From Rhodococcoides corynebacterioides NBRC 14404 (GTDB lineage Bacteria > Actinomycetota > Actinomycetes > Mycobacteriales > Mycobacteriaceae), in NCBI RefSeq assembly GCF_001894765.1, contig NZ_BCWV01000006.1:1-64000 (forward strand): a stretch of DNA of 64,000 bases. Direction: 5' to 3'. A model generated the notes under the pieces. It was not told the DNA's origin and did not search any database. It was given only the letters and a program-made list of their open reading frames with translations. Shown one piece after another: positions 20,559 to 32,080 of this stretch (positions are counted from its first letter, which is position 1; each line of letters opens with the position of its first letter). Position numbers and translations under genes: made by a program.

Positions 20559-20948
20559 ATGAGCGACGCGGCCGACAACGGCACTTCCTCCGCCCCCTCC
20601 TCCGAGCCCTCCGACGCCGGACCCACGACGGTCCGAGAGCTCGCCGACGTTCCGGCCGTCGAGGTCATCAGCCGCTCCGCGGTGATGCTCATGAGTTCCG
20701 CGGCGGAGAAGCTCGGCCTCTCCGACGAGGATCCCGAGAACAGCCCCCATCTCGACCTGGACGAGGCCCGACGCGTCATCACCGCCCTCGCCGGACTGGT
20801 GACCGCGTCGGTGGAGTTCCTCGGCCCGCACGCCGGCCCCATCCGAGAAGGCTTGCAGGCGCTGCAGCGCGCGTTCCGCGAGCAGTCCGCGCACCCCGAC
20901 GCGCCGGGCGCCGGGCCCGGCGAGAAGTACACCGGGCCCGTTCACTGA
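20559..20948 (+). CDS. DUF1844 domain protein
   Basis: 129-residue cytoplasmic protein. The first ~25 residues are a Ser/Ala/Pro-rich, probably disordered stretch. Residues ~35-110 form an alpha-helical domain (VEVISRSAVMLMSSAAEKLGL ... DLDEARRVITALAGLVTASVEFLGP) typical of DUF1844. The tail is Pro/Gly-rich. Function unknown; the family is conserved beside infC in actinobacteria. ATG at 20559 is preceded by GAAGGTGAGGAC. It is divergent from infC and convergent with uvrA, 19 bases apart. Confidence 0.85.
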   Translation: MSDAADNGTSSAPSSEPSDAGPTTVRELADVPAVEVISRSAVMLMSSAAEKLGLSDEDPENSPHLDLDEARRVITALAGLVTASVEFLGPHAGPIREGLQALQRAFREQSAHPDAPGAGPGEKYTGPVH

Positions 20949-20967
20949 CCACTGCGGAGGGGCGGGG

Positions 20968-23883
<2,916 letters not shown>

Positions 23884-24070
23884 GGTCCGTCCTCTCGTCT
23901 CGCACGGCCCGCGGCCGTGCTGTCTGTGCTGTCGCTTACCCGCGTGCGATGCGTCGCGATCGTCCGGAACCGAGTTCGTCGCCGGGCACCGCCCCCGACC
24001 ATAAGCCGGACCACCGACACGGTCGTCGCTCGTGCGGCTGCGGCCCGCTGTTCGGCGGGCTCGGCGTGGG

Positions 24071-24076
24071 TAATCT
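24071..24076 (+). promoter_or_regulatory. -10 element of a leaderless gene
   Basis: TAATCT ends exactly 7 bases before the ATG at 24084. That spacing places the transcription start on the A of the start codon, the usual layout of leaderless mRNAs in mycobacteria and rhodococci. No ribosome binding site precedes the ATG. Confidence 0.5.
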
Positions 24077-24083
24077 CACCCTC

Positions 24084-24770
24084 ATGACCCCCACCGAGCG
24101 AACCGTGTCCGACGACTACACCGGCGACGTGTCCGACGGCACCGCACAGCGGCGAACGCTGTCGCATGCCGCGATCGTGAAGACCTCGGTGGGCCCGATG
24201 GACAACAACGCGTATCTGGTCGTGTGTTCCCGGACGGGTTCCGCGCTGCTGATCGACGCGGCGAACGACGCCGACAGACTGCGTTCCGTCGTCGAGACCG
24301 CCGTACCGCGGGTGGAGCTGATCGTGACCACCCACCAGCACCCCGACCACTGGCAGGCCCTCGCGGAGATGGTGGACGCCACGGCGTCACCCACCGCGGC
24401 ACACCCGCTCGACGCGGAGCCGCTTCCCGTCGCCCCCGACACGATGCTGCACGACGGCGACCGAGTGACGGTCGGCGACGTCGACGTCGACGTGATCCAC
24501 CTCCGCGGGCACACGCCGGGCTCGATCGCCCTGGCGGTGACGGACCCGGCCGACGGCCGCGTCCACCTGTTCACCGGCGACTCGTTGTTCCCGGGCGGTG
24601 TGGGCAAGACCGACGGACCCGACAACTTCGCCTCGCTGCTGAACGACGTCGAGACCAAGCTGTTCGCGCGATTCGACGACTCGACCGTCGTGTATCCCGG
24701 TCACGGCACGGACACCACGCTCGGTACCGAGCGGCCCCACCTCGCGGAATGGCGCGAGCGCGGCTGGTGA
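24084..24770 (+). CDS. MBL-fold metallo-hydrolase (Rv1637c type)
   Basis: 228-residue glyoxalase-II-like metallo-beta-lactamase-fold hydrolase. Metal ligands: HQHPDH at 84-89, a later histidine in LRGHTPGS, the bridging aspartate in FTGDSLFPG and the last histidine in VYPGHGTDT. Substrate unknown. Glyoxalase-II-like thioester hydrolysis is the family guess. The position beside uvrA matches Rv1637c in M. tuberculosis. The ATG at 24084 sits 7 bases after a -10 element, so the mRNA is probably leaderless. Confidence 0.88.
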   Translation: MTPTERTVSDDYTGDVSDGTAQRRTLSHAAIVKTSVGPMDNNAYLVVCSRTGSALLIDAANDADRLRSVVETAVPRVELIVTTHQHPDHWQALAEMVDATASPTAAHPLDAEPLPVAPDTMLHDGDRVTVGDVDVDVIHLRGHTPGSIALAVTDPADGRVHLFTGDSLFPGGVGKTDGPDNFASLLNDVETKLFARFDDSTVVYPGHGTDTTLGTERPHLAEWRERGW

Positions 24771-24923
24771 CCGTGACCGGTCACATCGGGCGCCGCCCGT
24801 CGCGGGGATTGACCCGGGGCCCCCGGGGGTACTGCTACCGGTGATGCGGACCGGTCGCCCCTCACGGCGGCCGGTTCGCGCACCCGTTCCACCGTCCCAG
24901 ACCGCCGTTCTGCAGGAGGCTCA

Positions 24924-25958
24924 GTGATTGTCCGCCGGATCGCCCGACCGATGCTTGCATCCATCTTCGTCGCGGGGGGCGTGGACGCACTGCGCAACCC
25001 GTCCGGCCGAGCCAAGGCCGCGAAGCCGCTGATCGACAAGAGTCAGGACGTCCTCCCCGACGAGGTCACCCAGAACGTTCCGGACGACCCGGAGACGCTC
25101 GTCAAGATCAACGCGGCCATCCAGATCGGCGGCGGTGTCCTGCTCGCGACGGGCAAGGCGCCTCGCATCGCGTCCGCCGTCCTCGCCGGCAGCCTGGTGC
25201 CCACGACGCTCGCCGGCCACGCCTTCTGGGAGGAGACCGACCCCGAGGCCAAGGCACTGCAGCGCACCCAGTTCCTCAAGAACGTCAGCCTGCTCGGCGG
25301 TCTGCTGATCGCCGCCGTCGACACCGAGGGCAAGCCGTCCGTCGCCTGGCGCAGCAAGCGCGCCGCCCGCAACGCCAAGGTCGCTGTCGCCGGAGCCCTG
25401 CCGCTGGTCTCGTCCTCGGACACCTCCGACACGCTGGCGTCAGCGAGCCACAAGGCGAAGGAACTCGCCGGCGTCGCGGCCGAGCGCGTGCAGCCCTACG
25501 CCGAGGTCGCCGCACACAAGGGTGCCGAGCAGGCCGCCGTTCTCGCGAACGTCGCCCAGGACCGCGGCGGGAAGCTGGCCGAGCTGGCGAAGGAGCGCAG
25601 CTCCAAGTGGGCCGATCTCGCGGCCGCCCGCGCCGCCGACCTCGCCGAGGTCGCCCAGGACAAGGGCAGCAAGTACGCCGACGTGGCCGTCGCCCGCGGT
25701 GCGGATCTGGCCGAGCGGGCCCGCAAGGACGGGTCCGACCTGCTGGACGAGTACGGCAAGAAGGCCCGCAAGGCCACCAAGAAGCAGCGCAAGGACGCCC
25801 GCAAGCAGCTCGAGCAGGCGCGCAAGGAGTACAAGAAGAAGTACGCCTCGGCCGGCAAGGACGCGCAGAAGCAGCTTCAGTCGTCGTTGAAGGACGCGGA
25901 GAAGCGTGCCAAGAACGCCCGTGCGCAGATCGAGAGCACCGTGCACCAGTACGTCTGA
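24924..25958 (+). CDS. DoxX-family membrane protein with long Ala/Lys-rich tail
   Basis: 344 residues. The first ~140 are a DoxX-like membrane domain with several hydrophobic segments (ARPMLASIFVAGGVDAL, AAIQIGGGVLLATG, a segment through SLLGGLLIAAV). The last ~180 are not membrane-like: residues ~175-270 are 10-12-residue Ala-rich repeats (AELAKERSSKWADLA, AEVAQDKGSKYADVA), then a lysine/arginine-rich stretch (KKARKATKKQRKDARKQ). The tail looks like a helical or coiled-coil, histone- or HBHA-like surface and is predicted cytoplasmic. GTG at 24924 follows a near-perfect AGGAGG (24914-24919). Function unknown. The next gene is insulated by a terminator. Confidence 0.8.
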   Translation: MIVRRIARPMLASIFVAGGVDALRNPSGRAKAAKPLIDKSQDVLPDEVTQNVPDDPETLVKINAAIQIGGGVLLATGKAPRIASAVLAGSLVPTTLAGHAFWEETDPEAKALQRTQFLKNVSLLGGLLIAAVDTEGKPSVAWRSKRAARNAKVAVAGALPLVSSSDTSDTLASASHKAKELAGVAAERVQPYAEVAAHKGAEQAAVLANVAQDRGGKLAELAKERSSKWADLAAARAADLAEVAQDKGSKYADVAVARGADLAERARKDGSDLLDEYGKKARKATKKQRKDARKQLEQARKEYKKKYASAGKDAQKQLQSSLKDAEKRAKNARAQIESTVHQYV

Positions 25959-25982
25959 CCGGACCGGTCGACAGTCTCGACG

Positions 25983-26020
25983 ACGGCCGACGACCTCCTC
26001 ACGGAGGCGTCGGCCGTTCT
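25983..26020 (+). terminator. Strong terminator after the DoxX gene
   Basis: Stem ACGGCCGACG (25983-25992) pairs with CGTCGGCCGT (26008-26017). Inside it CCTCC pairs with GGAGG around a TCAC loop, and TTCTCGT follows. Fifteen base pairs with one bulged A. It begins 24 bases after the DoxX stop and ends 56 bases before the helD start. Confidence 0.75.
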
Positions 26021-26076
26021 CGTGTGCGACGGCCCGTAGACTCTTCTGGCTCTCGTTTCCGCCCTCAGGAGGCCCA

Positions 26077-28398
26077 GTGCCGGATCCGGCCACCCCCTCG
26101 TCCCCCGGTGAACCCGACGGCCCCACCCCCGCCGTCGACCCCGCGCTGGCGGCCGAACAGCGTCACGTCGACGTGCTCTACCGACGCCTCGACGAGCTCC
26201 GCGCCTACGCGAAATCCCGCTTGAGCACCGTGCTGCTCGACACCGGCGGGACGCCGCAGGCCCGCAGCGAACGGGAATCGTTCAGCGCGCTGTACACCGA
26301 GGATCTGGCGAAGTACGACTCGTCGGAGAACGGGTTGTGCTTCGGCCGCATCGACGTCGACGAGGACGACGCCCCGCGATACATCGGGCGACTCGGCATC
26401 CTCGACGAGGACAACGACTTCGAGTCCCTCCTCTACGACTGGCGCGCGCCGCTGGCGCGCCCCTTCTACCTGGCCACTCCGGCCGCCCCGGAGGGCGTGC
26501 GGCGGCGTCGACACCTCCGCACGCGAGGCCGCACCGTCACCGGGGTCGCCGACGAGTTCCTCGACCTCGACGCGGCCCGCGACGCGGGCGTCGAGATCGG
26601 CAGCGACGGCGTCGCCGGGGAGAGCGCGTTGCTCTCCGCGTTGAACGCGGCGCGGACCGGGCACATGACCGACATCGTCGAGACCATCCAGCGCGAGCAG
26701 GACGACATCATCCGGTCCACCCACCGCAGCGTGCTGGTGGTCCAGGGTGGACCGGGCACCGGCAAGACTGCCGTGGCGCTGCATCGCGCCGCCTACCTGC
26801 TGTACACGTACCGCCAGCAGCTCGACAAGAGCGGCGTGCTGGTGATCGGCCCGAACTCCACCTTCCTCGACTACATCGGGCAGGTGCTGCCGTCGTTGGG
26901 CGAGACGGGAGTGCTGCTGGCCACCGTCGGCACGCTCTTCCCCGGTGTCGACGCGAGCCGGTCCGAGACGGCTCGCGAGGCGGAACTCAAGGGCGACCTC
27001 GCGATCGTCGACGTCCTCGTCGCCGCCGTGCGCGACCGTCAGGAGGTGCCGCGGGACCCCGTCGTCGTGCAGTTCGACGGGTATCCCCTGCGCATCGATC
27101 GGAAGACCGTGACCCGCGCTCGCGGTCGGGCGCGGTCGTCGCGCAGGCCGCACAACCTCGCGCGCCCGATCTTCGTGTCCACGATGATCGACCTGCTGGC
27201 CGACCAGTTCGCCGCGCAGGTGGGCGGCGACGTGCTCGGTGGGGCGAACCTGCTCAGTCGCGACGATCTCGCCGACACCCGCGACGAGATGCGCGCGGAC
27301 CCCGACATCCAGCGCGAACTGGCGCGCCTCTGGCCCGAGCTGACCGCTCAGCAGGCGTTGGCCGATCTCCTCGCGTCTCCGGAGCGCCTCCGGACCGCGA
27401 CACCGACCTGGTCCGACGCGGATCGGCAGGCCGTCGCACGCGCCGACGACGGGCGCTTCGCCCCGTCCGACGCTCCCCTGCTCGACGAGCTGGCGGAACT
27501 ACTCGGCATCGACGACGCCGCGGAGCGGGAGCGGGAGCGCCGCCGGTGGCGCGCGGAGATCGAGGACGCGCAGGGGGCGCTGGACATCCTCACCGGCTCG
27601 GCGCCGCAGGACCTCGAGGACGAGCTGGACCCCGAGATCCTCATGGCCTACGACCTCGTCGACGCGGACCGGCTGGCGCAACGCCACGAGAACACGCGTC
27701 GACTGACCGCGGCCGAGCGCGCCGCGGGCGACCGCACGTGGACCTACGGGCACGTCATCGTCGACGAGGCCCAGGAACTGTCACCGATGGCCTGGCGCAT
27801 GGTGATGCGACGCATCCCGAACCGGTGGATGACCCTGGTGGGAGACGTCGCCCAGACCGGTGCGCCCGCCGGCACGTCGAACTGGCAGGACGTGCTCGGA
27901 CCCTACGTCGCGCGCCGCTGGAAGCTGACCGAGCTGACGGTGAACTACCGCACGCCCGCGGCGATCATGGAGCTCGCGCACCGGGTGCTGGCCGAACTCG
28001 ACCCCACGGCCACCCCGCCCCGGTCGGTCCGCGAGGGCACCGACGCACCGTGGGCGGACCTCGTGTCGGCCGAGGAGCTCTCGGCCGCGGTCGGACGCCA
28101 CGTCGCCGCTCATCCGCGCCCGGGCACGTCGGCGGTCCTGGCTCCTGCCGCCCTGGTCGAGTCGCTCCGCGACTGGGCGAGCGACGACGTCACGGTGAGC
28201 ACCGTGCGCGAGGCGAAGGGGTTGGAGTTCGATTCCGTCGTCCTCGTCGAACCCGCCGGCATTCTCGCCGACTCCGCCCGCGGACTGAACGATCTCTACG
28301 TCGCGCTCACCCGCGCCACGCAACGGGTCGGCATCGTGCACTCGACCCCGCTGCCCGACGTTCTGGGCGAAGTTCCCCCGTATTCGGCCCGCCGGTAG
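26077..28398 (+). CDS. helD: HelD-type superfamily 1 ATPase (RNA polymerase-associated)
   Basis: 773 residues, the usual length of actinobacterial HelD. Residues ~20-90 form an N-terminal coiled-coil arm. Walker A is QGGPGTGKTAVALHRAA (~225) and the DEAD-type box is VIVDEAQELSP (~565). Motif IV-VI segments include VNYRTPAAIMELAHR and LYVALTRATQRVGIVH, split by the HelD-specific insertion. Known HelD proteins remodel and recycle stalled RNA polymerase, and some (HelR) protect it from rifamycins. GTG at 26077 has AGGAGG at 26067-26072. M. tuberculosis has no HelD in this segment. UvrD-like DNA helicase activity is the less likely alternative. Confidence 0.88.
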   Translation: MPDPATPSSPGEPDGPTPAVDPALAAEQRHVDVLYRRLDELRAYAKSRLSTVLLDTGGTPQARSERESFSALYTEDLAKYDSSENGLCFGRIDVDEDDAPRYIGRLGILDEDNDFESLLYDWRAPLARPFYLATPAAPEGVRRRRHLRTRGRTVTGVADEFLDLDAARDAGVEIGSDGVAGESALLSALNAARTGHMTDIVETIQREQDDIIRSTHRSVLVVQGGPGTGKTAVALHRAAYLLYTYRQQLDKSGVLVIGPNSTFLDYIGQVLPSLGETGVLLATVGTLFPGVDASRSETAREAELKGDLAIVDVLVAAVRDRQEVPRDPVVVQFDGYPLRIDRKTVTRARGRARSSRRPHNLARPIFVSTMIDLLADQFAAQVGGDVLGGANLLSRDDLADTRDEMRADPDIQRELARLWPELTAQQALADLLASPERLRTATPTWSDADRQAVARADDGRFAPSDAPLLDELAELLGIDDAAERERERRRWRAEIEDAQGALDILTGSAPQDLEDELDPEILMAYDLVDADRLAQRHENTRRLTAAERAAGDRTWTYGHVIVDEAQELSPMAWRMVMRRIPNRWMTLVGDVAQTGAPAGTSNWQDVLGPYVARRWKLTELTVNYRTPAAIMELAHRVLAELDPTATPPRSVREGTDAPWADLVSAEELSAAVGRHVAAHPRPGTSAVLAPAALVESLRDWASDDVTVSTVREAKGLEFDSVVLVEPAGILADSARGLNDLYVALTRATQRVGIVHSTPLPDVLGEVPPYSARR

Positions 28399-28438
28399 GG
28401 ACGGTAGTGAAGCCGACTGCAGGGCCTCCCTGGTGATC

Positions 28439-28477
28439 GTTCACCACCCGACGCCGGGAGCGGCGCGGGCGGTGAAC
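28439..28477. terminator. Stem-loop between convergent helD and usp
   Basis: GTTCACC (28439-28445) pairs with GGTGAAC (28471-28477), with CCCG/CGGG continuing the stem inward. It lies between the 3' ends of the convergent helD and universal stress protein genes. No U-tract is present on either side, so this is a moderate terminator call. Confidence 0.4.
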
Positions 28478-28494
28478 GTCTCCGAGCCCGGACC

Positions 28495-28947
28495 TCAGCG
28501 CGTGGTGTGCACGATGAGAACGTCGCATCGCGCCTTGCGCGCGGCGTCGGACGGCACCGATCCCAGCAGCCGACCGGTGAGCGAGTTCAAGCCGCGGTTG
28601 CCGACCACCAGCAGGTCCGCCTTGGTCTCGCCGACGAGCTCGAGCAGCGCGTCGACGGGGTTGCCGACGACGGGGCGTTCCTCGATCGACGTGGCGCCGG
28701 CGGACGTCGCCCGCTCGCGCGCGGTGCGCAGAATCTCCTGCGTGGGAGCGGATCCCGTGATCTGGTACGCGTCCTCACCGAGGACGTCGGCATCGTGGCC
28801 GGACGCCTTGGAGTCCGCCGGGTAGTAGGCGCATGCGATGAACAAGGTGGCGTCGGCGTCCCCCGCCAGCGCCGCCGCCTTCTCCACGGCCCGCAAGGAC
28901 GAATCGGAACCGTCGGTTCCGACGACGACGGTGCGGTAAGCGCTCAT
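28495..28947 (-). CDS. Universal stress protein
   Basis: 150-residue single-domain UspA-type protein. The N-terminal VVVGTDGSDSS loop and the nucleotide-binding motif G-x2-G-x9-G-S (G116, G119, G129, S130) are exact, so ATP or cAMP binding is expected. It is similar in length and position to M. tuberculosis Rv1636, a cAMP-binding Usp. ATG at 28947 has GGAGGA upstream. It is convergent with helD and transcribed away from the hydrolase-ABC gene. Confidence 0.92.
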   Translation of the reverse strand: MSAYRTVVVGTDGSDSSLRAVEKAAALAGDADATLFIACAYYPADSKASGHDADVLGEDAYQITGSAPTQEILRTARERATSAGATSIEERPVVGNPVDALLELVGETKADLLVVGNRGLNSLTGRLLGSVPSDAARKARCDVLIVHTTR

Positions 28948-29160
28948 GCATTCCTCCAGTGGGTCGATCGACAGGACGTTGTCGAGACGAAAGGTCCGAG
29001 ATCGGACGGTGGTCGAGTGTCGGATGAACCTTAGTCGCAGGCCGAATGCCCCGACACGGCTTCGGGTAAGCCACTACGTTCCGTGGCGGTCGCCCTCCGC
29101 TCCGCGGGTCGCTCGGCAGGCGAACGGTCGGCCACGACGGCAGCCGACGGCCCGCTCGCC

Positions 29161-29166
29161 TACATT
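29161..29166 (+). promoter_or_regulatory. -10 element of a leaderless gene
   Basis: TACATT ends 7 bases before the ATG at 29174, which would place the transcription start at the start codon. No ribosome binding site is seen before that ATG. Confidence 0.5.
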
Positions 29167-29173
29167 CGATGCC

Positions 29174-32080
29174 ATGCCCCGTCCCCGCGTCCGACTGTCC
29201 GGACGTTCTCCCCTCGTGCGCCCCGTCGTGATCGGACTCGTCGTCCTGGTGGTCCTGGCGATCGTGGGCATCGTGGCTCTCCGTGCCACCGCGTCCGACA
29301 CGACGGCCGTGCGCACCGAGGAGATCGTCCGCGAGGTGCCGGAGGGACCGGGATCGTCGTCCACCGTGCAACTCGACGCCACGGTCTACCTCCCGGACGT
29401 GTCCGAGCCCGTCCCGGCGGTGATCCTCGCCCACGGTTTCGGCGGTGACAAGACTTCGGTGGACGGTCAGGCGCGGGACCTCGCGTCCCGTGGAGTGGTG
29501 GTCCTGGCGTACAGCGCCCGCGGTTTCGGCGCCAGCACCGGGCGGATCGGACTCAACGATCCGGACCGCGAGGTGGCCGACGCGCGGGCGCTGATCGACT
29601 ACCTCGCCACCCGACCGGAGGTGCAACTCGACTCCCCCGGCGACCCCCGGGTGGGCGTGGCCGGTGGGTCCTACGGCGGCGCGCTGGCGTTGATGGCGGC
29701 GGGCACCGATTCGCGGATCGATGCGGATGCCGCGTCGATCACGTGGAACGACCTGAACCAGAGCCTGTTCCCCAACTACTCGGCCGCGGTGGGAACGGGA
29801 GCACCCACCACGACGCCCGCTCCGTCCGAGAACGGTGACGCAGGCGTGCTCAAGCGTGGGTGGGCGGGCATCTTCTTCGGCGCCGGCGCACTCCCGGCCG
29901 GTGCCGGCGGCGGTGGCGACACCTCGGGTCCGAGCGCGGGGGGCGCGGGCGCATCCGCACCGGCCCTCGACCCGTCCGATCCCGCGGCCGCGTGCGGCCG
30001 ATTCGCCCTGAACGTCTGCGCCGCCTATGCCACGTCCGCCGTGGGCGGACAACCGTCCGCCGAGACCACCGAGCTGCTGCGCCAACGGTCGCCGTCGTCG
30101 GTCGCGGCGTCCATCACCGCGCCGACCCTGTTGGTGCAGGGCCAGCGCGACAGCCTCTTCGGCCTCGAACAGGCCGACGCCACGGCGCGCCAGATCGCCG
30201 ACGCCGGCGGCTCCGTCCAGGTGCGGTGGTTCGACGGCGGCCACGACGCCGGCGGGACCGGGCCCGTCGCGGATGCCGCCGTCGCGGATTTCCTCCTCGA
30301 CCACCTGAGCGGTGACCCCCACCCGGCGGATCCGTCGTTCACGTACACGCTCGCCGGGGACCCGACGGATCAGGGCGACCGCGCGCGGGACCTCGTCGCG
30401 GCGCGCTATCCCGGACTGTCCGGCGAGGCGGGCACCGAGCGCACGGACTTCGCCCTCACCTCCGCCACCGGCACCCCGACGCAGATCGTCGCCCGGCCAC
30501 CGGGCGCGTCCCCGTCCGCGGTGTCGTCGTTCCCCGGCGTGGGATCGCTCTCCGGTCTCCCCGGCGGGGCGTCGGACGCGCTGGGCCCGCTGCTCGCCGG
30601 CGACCTGCCCGGTCAGACAGCATCGTTCGTGACCGAGCCGCTCGAGCGGTCCTACACCGTCACCGGATCGACCACCGTCGACGTCACGGTCGGGCCGACC
30701 ACCGCCGAGAGCGGAACGGTCCTGTTCGCCAAGCTCTACGACGTGTCCGACGACGGGCGGCGGACGCTCCCGTCCGGCCTCGTCTCGGCCGTCCGGGTGG
30801 CTCCGTCGGCGGCCCCGACGACGGTGACGGTGTCGCTGCCGGCGATCACCCACCAGGTCGCCGCCGGCCACCGCATCGAGGTGGCGTTCGCCACCACCGA
30901 TCAGAACTACGCCGTCCCGCTCGAGCCCGCCGCGATCTCCGTCGCCCTGACGGACGGCCGACTGGCGCTCCCGACGGTGCCCGCCGAGAACACGACGTCG
31001 TCGTTCCCGGTGGTCCCGGTCGTCGGGATCGCGGCGCTCGCGGCCCTGGTGGCGGCGCTGGCCGTGGCCGCGACCGTCCGCGCGCGCCGACGGACGGCGG
31101 CGGACGTCGATCCCGAGCTCAGCGACGTTCCCCTCGTGATCACGGATCTGGCCAAGAACTACGCCAACGGGTTCCGAGCCGTCGACGGTGTCTCGTTCCG
31201 CGTGGAGACCGGCCAGGTCCTGGGACTGCTGGGTCCGAACGGTGCGGGCAAGACGACGACCCTGCGCATGCTGATGGGGCTGATCACCCCGTCGGCGGGC
31301 TCGATCCGCGTGTTCGGTCACGCCGTGACGCCGGGTGCGCCCGTCCTGTCGCGGCTCGGATCGTTCGTCGAGGGCTCGGGCTTCCTCCCGCACCTGTCGG
31401 GCCGGGACAACCTGGAGCTGTACTGGCGTGCCACGGGCCGCCCCCTCGCCGACGCGCACCTCGAGGAGGCGCTCGACATCGCGGACCTCGGCCGGTCCGT
31501 CGACCGCAAGGTCAAGTCCTACAGCCAGGGCATGCGGCAGCGTCTGGCCATCGCCCAGGCGATGCTGGGCCTGCCGGACCTCATGGTGCTGGACGAACCG
31601 ACCAACGGTCTCGACCCGCCGCAGATCCGCACGATGCGCGACGTTCTCATCCGGTACGCACGGACGGGTCGCACGGTCCTGGTCAGTAGCCATCTGCTGG
31701 CCGAGGTCGAACAGACCTGCACGCACGTCGTCGTGATGAACAAGGGCGTCGTGGTCAGCGCCGGGACGGTCGAGGACCTGATCGGTGCGAGCGGTCCGGT
31801 GGAGTTCCGGGTCGACCGGCCGTCCGAGGCCGCAGAGATGCTGCGGACACTCGACGGGGTGGGCGAGGTGCTCGTCGACGAGGACACCGGAGCCGTCAAG
31901 GCGCAGCTGGGCACCACGGATCCCGCCGTGGCCGTCCGGACTTTGGTGACGGGTGGTGTCGCGGTGTCGTCGGCATCCCGGTCCACTCGCCTCGAGGACG
32001 TCTTCCTCGAACTCGTCCACGACGACACGGCGTCCGGTGATCGACCGGAGCCGACGACGACGTCAGGAGCACGCGCGTGA
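29174..32080 (+). CDS. Membrane-anchored alpha/beta hydrolase fused to ABC transporter ATPase
   Basis: 968 residues in one frame. A signal anchor (residues ~17-37) is followed by an extracytoplasmic S15/X-Pro-peptidase-like alpha/beta hydrolase with candidate triad Ser166 (GGSYGG), Asp326 (GQRDS) and His357 (GGHDAG). A Gly/Ala/Pro-rich insert lies at ~205-270 and a beta-rich PepX-C-like domain at ~480-600. A second membrane helix (~612-635) ends in RARRR and leads into a cytoplasmic ABC ATPase: Walker A GPNGAGKTT at 687-695, signature YSQGMRQR, Walker B LMVLDEPTNGLD, H-loop SSHLLAEVEQ. The charge pattern supports an outside hydrolase and an inside ATPase. The next gene is the permease, overlapping by GTGA. 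The substrate is unknown; hydrolysis coupled to export or uptake is inference. Confidence 0.88.
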   Translation: MPRPRVRLSGRSPLVRPVVIGLVVLVVLAIVGIVALRATASDTTAVRTEEIVREVPEGPGSSSTVQLDATVYLPDVSEPVPAVILAHGFGGDKTSVDGQARDLASRGVVVLAYSARGFGASTGRIGLNDPDREVADARALIDYLATRPEVQLDSPGDPRVGVAGGSYGGALALMAAGTDSRIDADAASITWNDLNQSLFPNYSAAVGTGAPTTTPAPSENGDAGVLKRGWAGIFFGAGALPAGAGGGGDTSGPSAGGAGASAPALDPSDPAAACGRFALNVCAAYATSAVGGQPSAETTELLRQRSPSSVAASITAPTLLVQGQRDSLFGLEQADATARQIADAGGSVQVRWFDGGHDAGGTGPVADAAVADFLLDHLSGDPHPADPSFTYTLAGDPTDQGDRARDLVAARYPGLSGEAGTERTDFALTSATGTPTQIVARPPGASPSAVSSFPGVGSLSGLPGGASDALGPLLAGDLPGQTASFVTEPLERSYTVTGSTTVDVTVGPTTAESGTVLFAKLYDVSDDGRRTLPSGLVSAVRVAPSAAPTTVTVSLPAITHQVAAGHRIEVAFATTDQNYAVPLEPAAISVALTDGRLALPTVPAENTTSSFPVVPVVGIAALAALVAALAVAATVRARRRTAADVDPELSDVPLVITDLAKNYANGFRAVDGVSFRVETGQVLGLLGPNGAGKTTTLRMLMGLITPSAGSIRVFGHAVTPGAPVLSRLGSFVEGSGFLPHLSGRDNLELYWRATGRPLADAHLEEALDIADLGRSVDRKVKSYSQGMRQRLAIAQAMLGLPDLMVLDEPTNGLDPPQIRTMRDVLIRYARTGRTVLVSSHLLAEVEQTCTHVVVMNKGVVVSAGTVEDLIGASGPVEFRVDRPSEAAEMLRTLDGVGEVLVDEDTGAVKAQLGTTDPAVAVRTLVTGGVAVSSASRSTRLEDVFLELVHDDTASGDRPEPTTTSGARA

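Noticed and set aside
23960-23985. Possible SOS (LexA) box near uvrA, GGAACCGAGTTC
   Set aside because: The GAAC and GTTC halves are separated by 3 bases, whereas the actinobacterial LexA site needs 4, and flanking positions do not match.
25960-26076. Rifamycin-associated element upstream of helD
   Set aside because: The gap was read for the GGGGCTTGC-type palindrome; only a terminator hairpin was found.
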